DNA of 64,000 bases from Crocinitomicaceae bacterium. Its GTDB lineage: Bacteria > Bacteroidota > Bacteroidia > Flavobacteriales_D > Parvicellaceae. This document shows, piece after piece, positions 23,686-31,985 of this stretch (the first letter of the stretch is position 1; every line of letters begins with the position of its first letter). The DNA lies in contig PBNK01000004.1 in NCBI GenBank assembly GCA_002723085.1, positions 39,072-103,071 on the forward strand, read 5' to 3'. A program made the position numbers and the translations under genes. A model generated the notes under the pieces. That model saw nothing but the letters and a program-made list of their open reading frames with translations, ran no database searches and had not been told where the DNA came from.

Positions 23686-25023
23686 TTAATCTTCATTAGC
23701 CCAATTTAATCTATCAGTTGGTGAAAATTGCCAAGGGGCACCATTATTTTCAATATTTGTTAACATTCCAGCCAATTCTGATGGCACTTTTGATTCTTCC
23801 ATAACAAGATATCTTCTTAAATCAACAATTATAGAAAGTGGATCAATATTTACTGGACATTGCTGAACACAAGCATTACATGATGTGCAAGCCCATAATT
23901 CTTCTTCAGAAATATAATCACCGAGTAATGATTTTCCATCATCAAAATCTTTTCCTTTTTTCCTTTTGTTTTCACCAACTTCTACCATTCTATCTCTTGT
24001 ATCCATCATAATTTTTCTTGGACTAAGTTTTTTTCCTGTTTGATTAGCGGGGCATGCAGAAGAACATCGTCCACATTCCGTACATGTATAGGCATCCATT
24101 AAATTTTTCCAAGTTAAATCTTGAATATCTTTTGCGCCAAAACGTTCAGGTTCTGCAAGAGTTTCTCCTTCAGGTGGAGCAGCATAAGGATCAAAATTAG
24201 GATCAAACATGTTTTCAACTTCTGTTTTAACATTACTTAAATTAGTCAACTGACCTTTATTATTTAGATTACTATAATAAGTGTTTGGAAATGCTAAAAG
24301 AATATGAAAATGTTTTGAATAGGGAAGATAATTTAAAAATCCAAATACCATTATCAAATGCCCCCACCACCCTATTCGTTCAAGAATTTCTAATGTTGAT
24401 TGATCAAGACCTTCAAAAAGCAATGGTCCTAAATAACTTGAAACAGCAAAACCAAATGAATTGCCATCAACATGAGCATGAGACCATCCATGATTTAACA
24501 TAACTTCATCAGTTCCATTCATGGTGAAAATGCAAAAAATTAGAAGTATTTCAAGATACAATATAATATTTCCATCTAATTTTGGCCAACCAGTCATCTC
24601 ATCCATATGAAATCTTGGTACTTTTAATAAATTTCTTCTAGCAAGAAAAATAATAGTAGCAATAAATGCCAAAACAGAAAGCAATTCAATAGTGCTTACA
24701 ACAACAACATAAAAAAAGCCTAAAGGTTTAGCAAAAAAACGATGGTTCCCAGTTAATCCATCAATAATAATTTCTATTAACTCGGTGGACGTTATTACAA
24801 ATGCAGCATATATAAAGAAATGAAGAACTGCAGGAAGTAAATTTTGAAACATTTTTTTTTGACCAAAAGCTACCAACAGCATGGTTTTTAATCTTTCTGA
24901 TTTTCTATCAGATCTATCAACAGACTTGCCCATTGATATGTTACTTATAACTTTATAGATATTCCATCCAAAAAAGGAAAAAGTAAAGATTAATAATACG
25001 GCAAAAACAATAATTTGAATCAT
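23686..25023 (-). CDS. Membrane-bound 4Fe-4S dicluster oxidoreductase subunit
   Basis: A 445-residue protein fused from two parts. The N-terminal half has about five hydrophobic segments with spaced histidines, like a nitrate reductase gamma/DsrM-type cytochrome b anchor. The C-terminal half has two ferredoxin-type 4Fe-4S motifs, CTECGRCSSACPAN (near 315) and CTSCNACVQQCPVN (near 380). It probably links the quinone pool to the CCG-domain protein encoded 8 bases downstream. This two-gene unit downstream of an MlaD gene and divergent LptD is, to my recollection, a conserved Bacteroidota order. Confidence 0.9.
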   Translation of the reverse strand: MIQIIVFAVLLIFTFSFFGWNIYKVISNISMGKSVDRSDRKSERLKTMLLVAFGQKKMFQNLLPAVLHFFIYAAFVITSTELIEIIIDGLTGNHRFFAKPLGFFYVVVVSTIELLSVLAFIATIIFLARRNLLKVPRFHMDEMTGWPKLDGNIILYLEILLIFCIFTMNGTDEVMLNHGWSHAHVDGNSFGFAVSSYLGPLLFEGLDQSTLEILERIGWWGHLIMVFGFLNYLPYSKHFHILLAFPNTYYSNLNNKGQLTNLSNVKTEVENMFDPNFDPYAAPPEGETLAEPERFGAKDIQDLTWKNLMDAYTCTECGRCSSACPANQTGKKLSPRKIMMDTRDRMVEVGENKRKKGKDFDDGKSLLGDYISEEELWACTSCNACVQQCPVNIDPLSIIVDLRRYLVMEESKVPSELAGMLTNIENNGAPWQFSPTDRLNWANED

Positions 25024-25051
25024 ATTTTAAAATAACTCATTAATTTATAAT

Positions 25052-25059
25052 CAAATATA
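25052..25059 (-). promoter_or_regulatory. -7 promoter box for the Fe-S electron-transfer operon
   Basis: Read on the minus strand, TATATTTG fits TAnnTTTG and lies 28 bases before the ATG at 25023. The expected -33 TTG at 17-23 bases is not present. A 10-base perfect palindrome, ATGCATGCAT (25070-25079), lies in the spacer and could be a regulator site. Confidence 0.45.
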
Positions 25060-25181
25060 TAAAAAAGTTATGCATGCATACTATTTATTACAAAAAAATT
25101 ATTAATTAAAACATTTATCTAAAAGTTATCAATAAAATCAATAAAAAGCAAAAAAATTGATTTAATGTAATCTTGAAATAT

Positions 25182-26210
25182 TTAATCTTTTATTAGTGAA
25201 TCTAAAGCAAATTTTTTCAGTACTTTTTCTTCAGTTGCATCTAAAACACTCTTATCTCTACTTCCAAAAACACTAAACTGTAGATACCTATTTGGATGAG
25301 TTTTAATATTTTCAACCAATCTTGTTGCTTCACCTACCATAGCATCTACTCTATTGTATAAACTTGAATCTTGTAATAGATGGGTCAATGAACCATCTCC
25401 GTGTTTAATATCATATAATATAGCATTTACTTCATCAATAGAGCCCTTAGCGTTTTCAACAATTCCAATAAAATCAACTTGAGATAATGTATCTGAAATT
25501 TTTGAAACATTTGATAAAAGCTTTGTTATCTCTTCATTGCTTTCACTTAAGTTTGAAGTAATAGATTCAATATTACTCAAAACACGACTTATTCTAAATT
25601 TTTCAGATTTAATTAACGTATCTATTCTTAAGGAAACTCTTTCAAAATTTCTAATAGAATTGTTAATGCCTTCAAAAGATTGATCTAAATTATCAGTATT
25701 TCTACTAAAAATAGCTTCAATGGTTTTTATCGCAGAATCTGCAGTACTAATTAGTTCATTGGTTTTTTGTTCCAAAGGAAGTAATCTTTCATTAATTTGA
25801 TCTTCTAATGCTTGAGAAACCTGAGCATTGATGGTGTCTTTATCCTGATAAAAAGTTACATTATCTTTCCAAACAAGCTCTAAATAGGCACCAGATAAAA
25901 GATCAGAATTTAATAATATTGTTGAACCCTGGGGGATCTTTTTCACATGTTCATCTGTTAATTCAAATTCAACAACAACACTATTTAAATTAGTTGGTTG
26001 AAATTTAATCTCAATGACAGTTCCTATTTTCAACCCATTAAGTTTAACGGGTCTACCAGTTGTTAACCCTTCAGCATTATCATATACAGCATAGTACAAA
26101 GCCCTATCTTTCCAAAGCTCTTGGCCCTTTAAAAAGAAAAAACCAACAATTAAGCCTCCAATTCCAACAATTGAAATAATTCCAACTAATATTTCTTTTT
26201 TCAACTTCAT
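25182..26210 (-). CDS. MlaD/MCE-family lipid transport protein
   Basis: A 342-residue periplasmic protein anchored by one N-terminal helix (EILVGIISIVGIGGLIVGF). An MCE domain follows, with VYDNAEGLTTGRPVKLNGLKIGTV at about residues 40-65 of which the GRPVKLNG part is diagnostic. The C-terminal half is long and alpha-helical, with heptad-like Ile/Leu/Ser spacing that suggests a coiled coil or pore-lining helix. MlaD proteins form hexameric rings that ferry phospholipids between the membranes. The amidase gene lies 4 bases upstream, so they share a transcript. The ABC partners of an Mla system are not in this window. Confidence 0.88.
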   Translation of the reverse strand: MKLKKEILVGIISIVGIGGLIVGFFFLKGQELWKDRALYYAVYDNAEGLTTGRPVKLNGLKIGTVIEIKFQPTNLNSVVVEFELTDEHVKKIPQGSTILLNSDLLSGAYLELVWKDNVTFYQDKDTINAQVSQALEDQINERLLPLEQKTNELISTADSAIKTIEAIFSRNTDNLDQSFEGINNSIRNFERVSLRIDTLIKSEKFRISRVLSNIESITSNLSESNEEITKLLSNVSKISDTLSQVDFIGIVENAKGSIDEVNAILYDIKHGDGSLTHLLQDSSLYNRVDAMVGEATRLVENIKTHPNRYLQFSVFGSRDKSVLDATEEKVLKKFALDSLIKD

Positions 26211-26214
26211 TTAA

Positions 26215-27354
26215 TTATTTGTTAAGCTTATTTATAGCTTCATTTAAATTTATTTTCTTTCCATCATCAAAAGCAGTAATAAATGCAGATGGGTAACCAG
26301 ATGATTTTGCTTTTGACAACATCTTCTTTGCGGTTTCCATATCCTTACATTTACCATAAGTATATTTATAAAATTTTCCACTAATATACACTTCTACTCC
26401 TTTTAATCCATTAAAGTTTTCAGGAACTGTAGAAATTTTAGATGAAGAGGTGGCTATTTGAACCTTAATAAATGGGCCATCATCCTCCTTTTTATCAGAT
26501 ATATTTTGAGATTCAGGATTAAAATCATTTGATTTAAGGGATTGATCAACACTATCGTATTTTTCTTTATACCTTTTAAAACCTTCAAAAACATGTTTTG
26601 CCAACTTGAGTTGTCCACTTTCAGTAATTAAAAGTTTTTCATCTTTACTATTTGAAAGGAATCCTAATTCTAAAAGAACTGCAGGCATAGTAGCCCTATA
26701 TAAAACCATAAATCCAGCTTGCTTAACCCCCCTATTTCTTAATCCTAATTTTGTAGAACAATCTTTTTGAATAGAATTAGCTAAAATTAAACTTTGATCT
26801 AAAAATGCATTTTGACGCATAGATAATGCTATGTAAGCATCAGGGTCATTAGGATTAAATTCTGAATATGTTTGTTGGTTGTTTTCTTCCATCAAAATAG
26901 CAGAATTCTCAAATTTAGCGACTTCTAAAGCAGCCTTAGATTTATGCAACCCCAAGACCCAAGTTTCAAAACCATTAGCAGAAGGGTTGTCTACAGCATT
27001 TGCATGGACTGAAATAAACAAATCTGCTCCAATTTCATTAGCTATTTTTGCCCTTTTAGCTAATCCAATAAAACGATCATCTTTCCTTGTATACACAACT
27101 TTTACATCAGGATATTTCTCTTTTATCATGTCTCCTAATAAAAGACTCACTTTAAGAACTACTGTTTTCTCATAATTTTTATTAGGACTAATTGCTCCAG
27201 GATCTTTTCCTCCGTGCCCAGGATCAATAACTATGGTATTTATTCCTAGTCCTGTTTGAGTAAAAATTGGCTCCAAAAAAAATAAAACTGAAACTGTAAG
27301 AAAAAAATGTAATCTTAAGTTATGTAACGTTATCTTTGTATAATTAAATGTCAT
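26215..27354 (-). CDS. N-acetylmuramoyl-L-alanine amidase (AmiC-type)
   Basis: A 379-residue zinc amidase that removes the stem peptide from peptidoglycan, probably during cell separation. After an N-terminal signal sequence (FFLTVSVLFFLEPIF) the catalytic domain shows IDPGHGGKDPGAI (zinc His), the Glu in GFETWVLG, ISVHAN (second His) and LLELGFLSN (catalytic Glu). The last ~80 residues (FIKVQIATSS to the end) form a separate domain like a divergent SPOR or peptidoglycan-binding repeat. It is divergent from the LptD-like gene, with 70 bases between starts. Confidence 0.93.
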   Translation of the reverse strand: MTFNYTKITLHNLRLHFFLTVSVLFFLEPIFTQTGLGINTIVIDPGHGGKDPGAISPNKNYEKTVVLKVSLLLGDMIKEKYPDVKVVYTRKDDRFIGLAKRAKIANEIGADLFISVHANAVDNPSANGFETWVLGLHKSKAALEVAKFENSAILMEENNQQTYSEFNPNDPDAYIALSMRQNAFLDQSLILANSIQKDCSTKLGLRNRGVKQAGFMVLYRATMPAVLLELGFLSNSKDEKLLITESGQLKLAKHVFEGFKRYKEKYDSVDQSLKSNDFNPESQNISDKKEDDGPFIKVQIATSSSKISTVPENFNGLKGVEVYISGKFYKYTYGKCKDMETAKKMLSKAKSSGYPSAFITAFDDGKKINLNEAINKLNK

Positions 27355-27424
27355 TTTTTACGTTATTCAACAAATCAATTTATTTGATTTTAAACTTTAA
27401 ATAGCTATCATTTGTTTCAAATGT

Positions 27425-29986
27425 ATGAAGCCTTCAGATTTAAAACATAATCTACCCCAACTACTTATTCTCTTTATTCTGTTAATAAACAACTATGCTA
27501 TTTATTCTCAAAACGAAAAAAACATCAATCAAGAATCAAGCCAATTAACTGATGTTTTAAATTATTTTGCTAAAGATTCCATGATTTTAGACATGGAAAA
27601 CAATAAAAGTTTTCTTTACAATGAAGCTCATATTGATTATGGAGAAATAACATTAGATGCATGTTTTATAGAGTTTGATCTTAAAACAAAAGTTGTAACT
27701 GCTAAATATTGTCTTGATTCAAACAACAATAAAAAAGGAATTCCAATTATAAATGACGGAAACACTTCAACTTCATCAGATTCATTAAAATATAATTTTG
27801 AAACTCAAAAAGGAATAACCTATCATGTCAAACTAAAAGAAGGAGAAAGTTATATTCATGGAGAAAAAGTTAAAAAACAATCTAATGGCGACATACATAT
27901 AAAAAATGCTTTGTACACAACATGTGATTTAGATCATCCTCATTTTTATTTTAAACTATCAAAAGCAATTATTAAACCTGATGATAAAATTGTTTCAGGT
28001 CCAGTAAACTTATTTATTGCAGACATTCCAACCCCCTTAGGATTGCCTTTTGCATTTTTACCTAACAAAAAAAATAAAAGTTCCAATGGATTAATTGTCC
28101 CTACATATGGAGAATCAACTGCACTTGGTTTTTATCTTCTTGGAGGAGGGTATTATCACCAATTTAAAAGTGGGAAACTTAGTACATCAATAACAGGAGA
28201 CATCTACAGTAAAGGTTCATGGGGAGTTTCTAACAGAACACAATATAAAACCAGATATAAATACAATGGGCAATTTTCATTAAACTATAGAAACACCATT
28301 CAAGGGGAAAAAGGATTTGAGGATTATAATAAGTCAAAAGATTTTTTTATTAAATGGAATCATCAAAACGATGCTAAACTTAACCCTGGCACAACATTTA
28401 GAGCTCTAATAAACGCTGGAACAACAACAAATTTTAGAAATGACTACAACAACATATCTGTAAACAATTACCTTACTAATACATTTAATTCAAACATATC
28501 TTGGAGCAAACAATTTAAAGGAAAAATAAGTTCTAACCTAAATGCGAACTTACGTCATAGTCAAAATAGCAACACTGGGATGATGACGTTTACTCTTCCT
28601 GAAATTGCTTATAATGTAAATAGGTTTTACCCCTTAAAAATGCTTCGAAAAACTACTATTAGCAAAAACTTTATACATGAATTCATTAATCAAACTAATG
28701 TGAATTATCAGTTAAATACCAAAAACGAAATCAACGAACTTTCAGAAAACATTCAATTTGACAATTTAAGTAATATGCTAGTTAACTCAAGAAAAGGAAT
28801 TAGACATAATGTAAATGCTTCAAGCTCCATTAAACTATTAGGAAAAAACGTAACCATTAACCCTGCTTATCAACTTTCTTCTTTATGGTACTTTGATCAA
28901 ATAAACAAATTTTGGAATCCAATGAATCAAGAAGTGCAATCTGACACAATAAGAGGTTTTTCAAGCATATATTCACATAGTTTTAGCGCATCTGCCACTA
29001 CTAAAATCTATGGATTTTATCAACCTGCAAAATTCCTAAGAGGTAAACATGAAATAAAAATAAGACACACTATAACCCCAAATATTAACTTTTCATATAA
29101 ACCTGTTACTTATAATTTATCTGAATACCAAAATGACTCAACTGGTAATAATTTCACAAGTTATTCTCCCTACTCCACAAACATTTATGGAACAGTAAGC
29201 TCTAATGAGTCAGGAAGAATTGGTTTTAGCTTAATTAATTCCTTGGAACTTAAAAGAAAAAACTTTAGGGACACATCCATTAAAGAAGAATTTATTAAAG
29301 CAAAAATTTTAGATAACTTTTCAATTAACACTGGTTATGACATCATGAAAGATTCTTTTAACTTGGATCGAATTTCTCTTGTTGGTAGAACTACCTTATG
29401 GAAAAAAGTAAACATAAGGTTTTCAGGTTCACTTGACCCATATTCTTATAAAAATGGACTTAGAGTTAATGAGTTTCAATTTAAAAACGGTAAAATTGGA
29501 ACCCTATCTAACGCAAACTTAGCGATTGGGATGAATTTAAAATCTAAAAAAGGATCTAGCAATGAATATAAAAGCAACAAAGGAAGTCAAGAAGAATTGG
29601 ACTTTATAAATTCAAACAGTGATTTGTATATTGATTTTAATATTCCATGGACACTTAATATTGATTATAAAATTGATTATGTTAGAAACATTTCTTCCAG
29701 CTTAGACACCGCTTACATAACGCAAAGTGTAGGATTAAGAGGAGACTTAAGTTTAACTAAAAACTGGAAAATATCCTACATGACTAACTACGACTTTATT
29801 AATAAAGAGTTTAGTTTCACTTCAATTAATATAGCAAGAGATTTGCATTGTTGGCAAATGGCATTTAACTGGATTCCTTTTGGATTTATGAGAAGTTATA
29901 ATATTCAAATCAATGTAAAGTCTTCATTACTTCAAGACTTAAAACTACAAAGAAGAAGAACATGGTATGACAATAATATTTATTAA
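27425..29986 (+). CDS. LptD-like outer-membrane LPS assembly protein
   Basis: An 853-residue outer-membrane beta-barrel protein. Signal peptide residues 10-29 (LLILFILLINNYAIYSQ) precede an OstA-like N-terminal domain with DSLKYNFETQKG and THYHVKLKEGE-type strands. The PTPLGLPFAFLP segment is typical of Bacteroidota LptD, and a long barrel of alternating aromatic strands follows. It would insert LPS into the outer leaflet, fed by an OstA-like bridge such as the one at 20947. Gene order with the divergent amidase/MlaD pair supports the call. RidA follows 5 bases later. Confidence 0.85.
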   Translation: MKPSDLKHNLPQLLILFILLINNYAIYSQNEKNINQESSQLTDVLNYFAKDSMILDMENNKSFLYNEAHIDYGEITLDACFIEFDLKTKVVTAKYCLDSNNNKKGIPIINDGNTSTSSDSLKYNFETQKGITYHVKLKEGESYIHGEKVKKQSNGDIHIKNALYTTCDLDHPHFYFKLSKAIIKPDDKIVSGPVNLFIADIPTPLGLPFAFLPNKKNKSSNGLIVPTYGESTALGFYLLGGGYYHQFKSGKLSTSITGDIYSKGSWGVSNRTQYKTRYKYNGQFSLNYRNTIQGEKGFEDYNKSKDFFIKWNHQNDAKLNPGTTFRALINAGTTTNFRNDYNNISVNNYLTNTFNSNISWSKQFKGKISSNLNANLRHSQNSNTGMMTFTLPEIAYNVNRFYPLKMLRKTTISKNFIHEFINQTNVNYQLNTKNEINELSENIQFDNLSNMLVNSRKGIRHNVNASSSIKLLGKNVTINPAYQLSSLWYFDQINKFWNPMNQEVQSDTIRGFSSIYSHSFSASATTKIYGFYQPAKFLRGKHEIKIRHTITPNINFSYKPVTYNLSEYQNDSTGNNFTSYSPYSTNIYGTVSSNESGRIGFSLINSLELKRKNFRDTSIKEEFIKAKILDNFSINTGYDIMKDSFNLDRISLVGRTTLWKKVNIRFSGSLDPYSYKNGLRVNEFQFKNGKIGTLSNANLAIGMNLKSKKGSSNEYKSNKGSQEELDFINSNSDLYIDFNIPWTLNIDYKIDYVRNISSSLDTAYITQSVGLRGDLSLTKNWKISYMTNYDFINKEFSFTSINIARDLHCWQMAFNWIPFGFMRSYNIQINVKSSLLQDLKLQRRRTWYDNNIY

Positions 29987-29991
29987 AAAAA

Positions 29992-30372
29992 ATGAAAAAA
30001 TCAATTAGTATAAAAAACGCTCCAACACCAGTTGGACCTTATAGTCAGGCAATTTTACATAATGGCATTTTATATGCTAGTGGTCAAATTGCAATAAATC
30101 CTAAAACTAATGACTTAATTCTTGACAACCTAAGTAATGAAGTTAATCAAGTTATGAAAAACTTTGCTTCACTTTTACAAGCAGCTGAAATGAATTGGGA
30201 TGACGTAATTAAATGTAGCATTTTCCTTAAAGACATGAATAATTTTGAAATAGTTAATGAAATATACGCAAGTTATTTCACCCAAAGCTTTCCTGCAAGA
30301 GAAACAGTTGAGGTAGCAAAACTACCAAAAGATGTAAATGTAGAAATCAGTTTTATAGCAAGTAAAGGTTGA
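29992..30372 (+). CDS. RidA-family enamine/imine deaminase
   Basis: A 126-residue small enzyme that clears reactive enamines produced by PLP enzymes. The family pattern is complete: PTPVGPYSQAILHNGILY near the start, YASGQIA, the substrate-binding arginine in FPARETVEVAKLP, and VEISFIA at the end. It follows the LptD-like gene by 5 bases and converges on the pseudouridine synthase gene with 1 base between stops. The conserved catalytic Arg suggests a true deaminase rather than an inactive relative. Confidence 0.93.
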   Translation: MKKSISIKNAPTPVGPYSQAILHNGILYASGQIAINPKTNDLILDNLSNEVNQVMKNFASLLQAAEMNWDDVIKCSIFLKDMNNFEIVNEIYASYFTQSFPARETVEVAKLPKDVNVEISFIASKG

Positions 30373-30373
30373 G

Positions 30374-31057
30374 TTATTTAACGAGGTTTATAAACTCATT
30401 CCATAGGGGATCAATCGGAGGATTTGCTGTAACTGTAATAGGCTCTTTTTTAACTGGATGATTAAAAGTAATGCTTCTAGCAAACAAGTGAATAGACCCA
30501 TCTTTATTGGTTCTATTTGCTCCATATTTCACATCCCCCTTAATTCTACAACCTGCATGACTTAATTGAACTCTAATTTGATGATGCCTACCTGTTTTGG
30601 GATTAATTTGCAGATAGTAATAATTTCTACTTCTACCAATTAAGGAATAAAACAACTCTGCTTTTTTACTTTCTTTAACTTCTTGGTTATATGCTCTTGA
30701 TTTGTTCTTTTGTTGATTTTTCTTCATCCAATTCACAAGGTCTCCTTTTTCATTTGGAGGTCTTTCATCAACAACAGCCCAATAGGTTTTTTGAACCAAC
30801 TTATCTTGAAATTGTTTATTCATTCTAACAAGAGCTTTTGATGTTCTCGCAAAAACAACAACACCACCTACTGGTCTATCAATTCTATGAATAATTCCCA
30901 AAAAAACATCTCCAGGTTTATTATATTTAAGCTTTATGTATTCCTTGACTTGATCAGCTAATGTTTCATCTCCAGTTTTATCAGCCTGGATTATTTCACC
31001 AGGTAATTTTTTAACTGCAATCAAGTGATTGTCTTCATATAAAACAACTATTGACAT
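30374..31057 (-). CDS. RluA-family RNA pseudouridine synthase
   Basis: A 227-residue enzyme that isomerises uridine in rRNA or tRNA. The catalytic aspartate sits in GIIHRIDRPVGGVVVFA, and KTGRHHQIRVQLSHAGC is the second conserved motif. It lacks the S4 domain and is of the short RluA/RluC-like type. panB is 5 bases upstream on the same strand. Which position it modifies cannot be told from sequence. Confidence 0.93.
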   Translation of the reverse strand: MSIVVLYEDNHLIAVKKLPGEIIQADKTGDETLADQVKEYIKLKYNKPGDVFLGIIHRIDRPVGGVVVFARTSKALVRMNKQFQDKLVQKTYWAVVDERPPNEKGDLVNWMKKNQQKNKSRAYNQEVKESKKAELFYSLIGRSRNYYYLQINPKTGRHHQIRVQLSHAGCRIKGDVKYGANRTNKDGSIHLFARSITFNHPVKKEPITVTANPPIDPLWNEFINLVK

Positions 31058-31062
31058 ATTAA

Positions 31063-31878
31063 CTAATATTGTTCGTCTTTATTAGGAAAATCCTTAGATT
31101 TTACATCTTTGATGTAATTTTCAAACGCACTTAACATTTCATTATGAAGGTCATGATATCTTCTTAAAAAACGTGGAGAAAACTCTTGAGTAATTCCCAA
31201 CATATCATGCAAAACCAAAACTTGTCCATCAACTCCTCCTCCTGCTCCAATGCCTATAACAGGAATAGTTAATTTTTTAGCCACTTTTTCAGCTAGTGTA
31301 GCAGGAACTTTTTCTAAAATAATAGCAAAACATCCTTTTTCTTGAAGTAACAAAGCATCTTCAAGTAATCTTTTAGCCTCTTCCTCTTCCTTTGCTCTAA
31401 CAGTATACGTTCCAAATTTATAAATTGATTGAGGAGTTAACCCAAGGTGCCCCATAACAGGTATTCCGGCTGTTAAAATTCTTTCTACTGATTCAACAAC
31501 TTCTCTTCCTCCTTCTAATTTCACAGCATGAGCCTCTGATTCTTTCATTATTCTTACAGCAGAATGCAAGGCTCCTTTAGAATCCCCTTGGTAATTTCCA
31601 AAAGGCAAATCCACAACAACCAATGAACGTTTAACAGCTCTAATTACTGATGAAGCATGGTAAATCATTTGATCAAGAGTAATGGGCAATGTAGTTTCAT
31701 GACCAGCCATAACATTGGATGCTGAATCGCCAACCAATATAACATCAGTGCCAGCTTTATCAACAATAGTAGCCATTGAAAAATCGTACGCAGTTAGCAT
31801 TGAAATTTTTTCTCCAGTATTCTTCATTTCCTGAAGAACATGAGTAGTGATTCTTTTAATATCTTTATAATGTGACAT
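31063..31878 (-). CDS. panB: 3-methyl-2-oxobutanoate hydroxymethyltransferase (ketopantoate synthase)
   Basis: A 271-residue enzyme of pantothenate/CoA synthesis that adds a hydroxymethyl group to ketoisovalerate. [15 protein letters not shown] and [20 protein letters not shown] carry the Mg-binding Asp residues, and VKLEGG and GHLGLTPQS complete the signature. The ATG at 31878 ([10 protein letters not shown]) fits the family N-terminus better than an in-frame ATG 24 bases upstream. Other pan genes are not seen nearby. Confidence 0.95.
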   Translation of the reverse strand: MSHYKDIKRITTHVLQEMKNTGEKISMLTAYDFSMATIVDKAGTDVILVGDSASNVMAGHETTLPITLDQMIYHASSVIRAVKRSLVVVDLPFGNYQGDSKGALHSAVRIMKESEAHAVKLEGGREVVESVERILTAGIPVMGHLGLTPQSIYKFGTYTVRAKEEEEAKRLLEDALLLQEKGCFAIILEKVPATLAEKVAKKLTIPVIGIGAGGGVDGQVLVLHDMLGITQEFSPRFLRRYHDLHNEMLSAFENYIKDVKSKDFPNKDEQY

Positions 31879-31985
31879 AAAAATGTTTATTATATAATGC
31901 AAATTTTAACTTAATTTATGACATATTGACAAAACTTCTTAATAATATTCAATAAGTTAACTTAAATTCATAAGAAATATAAGTA

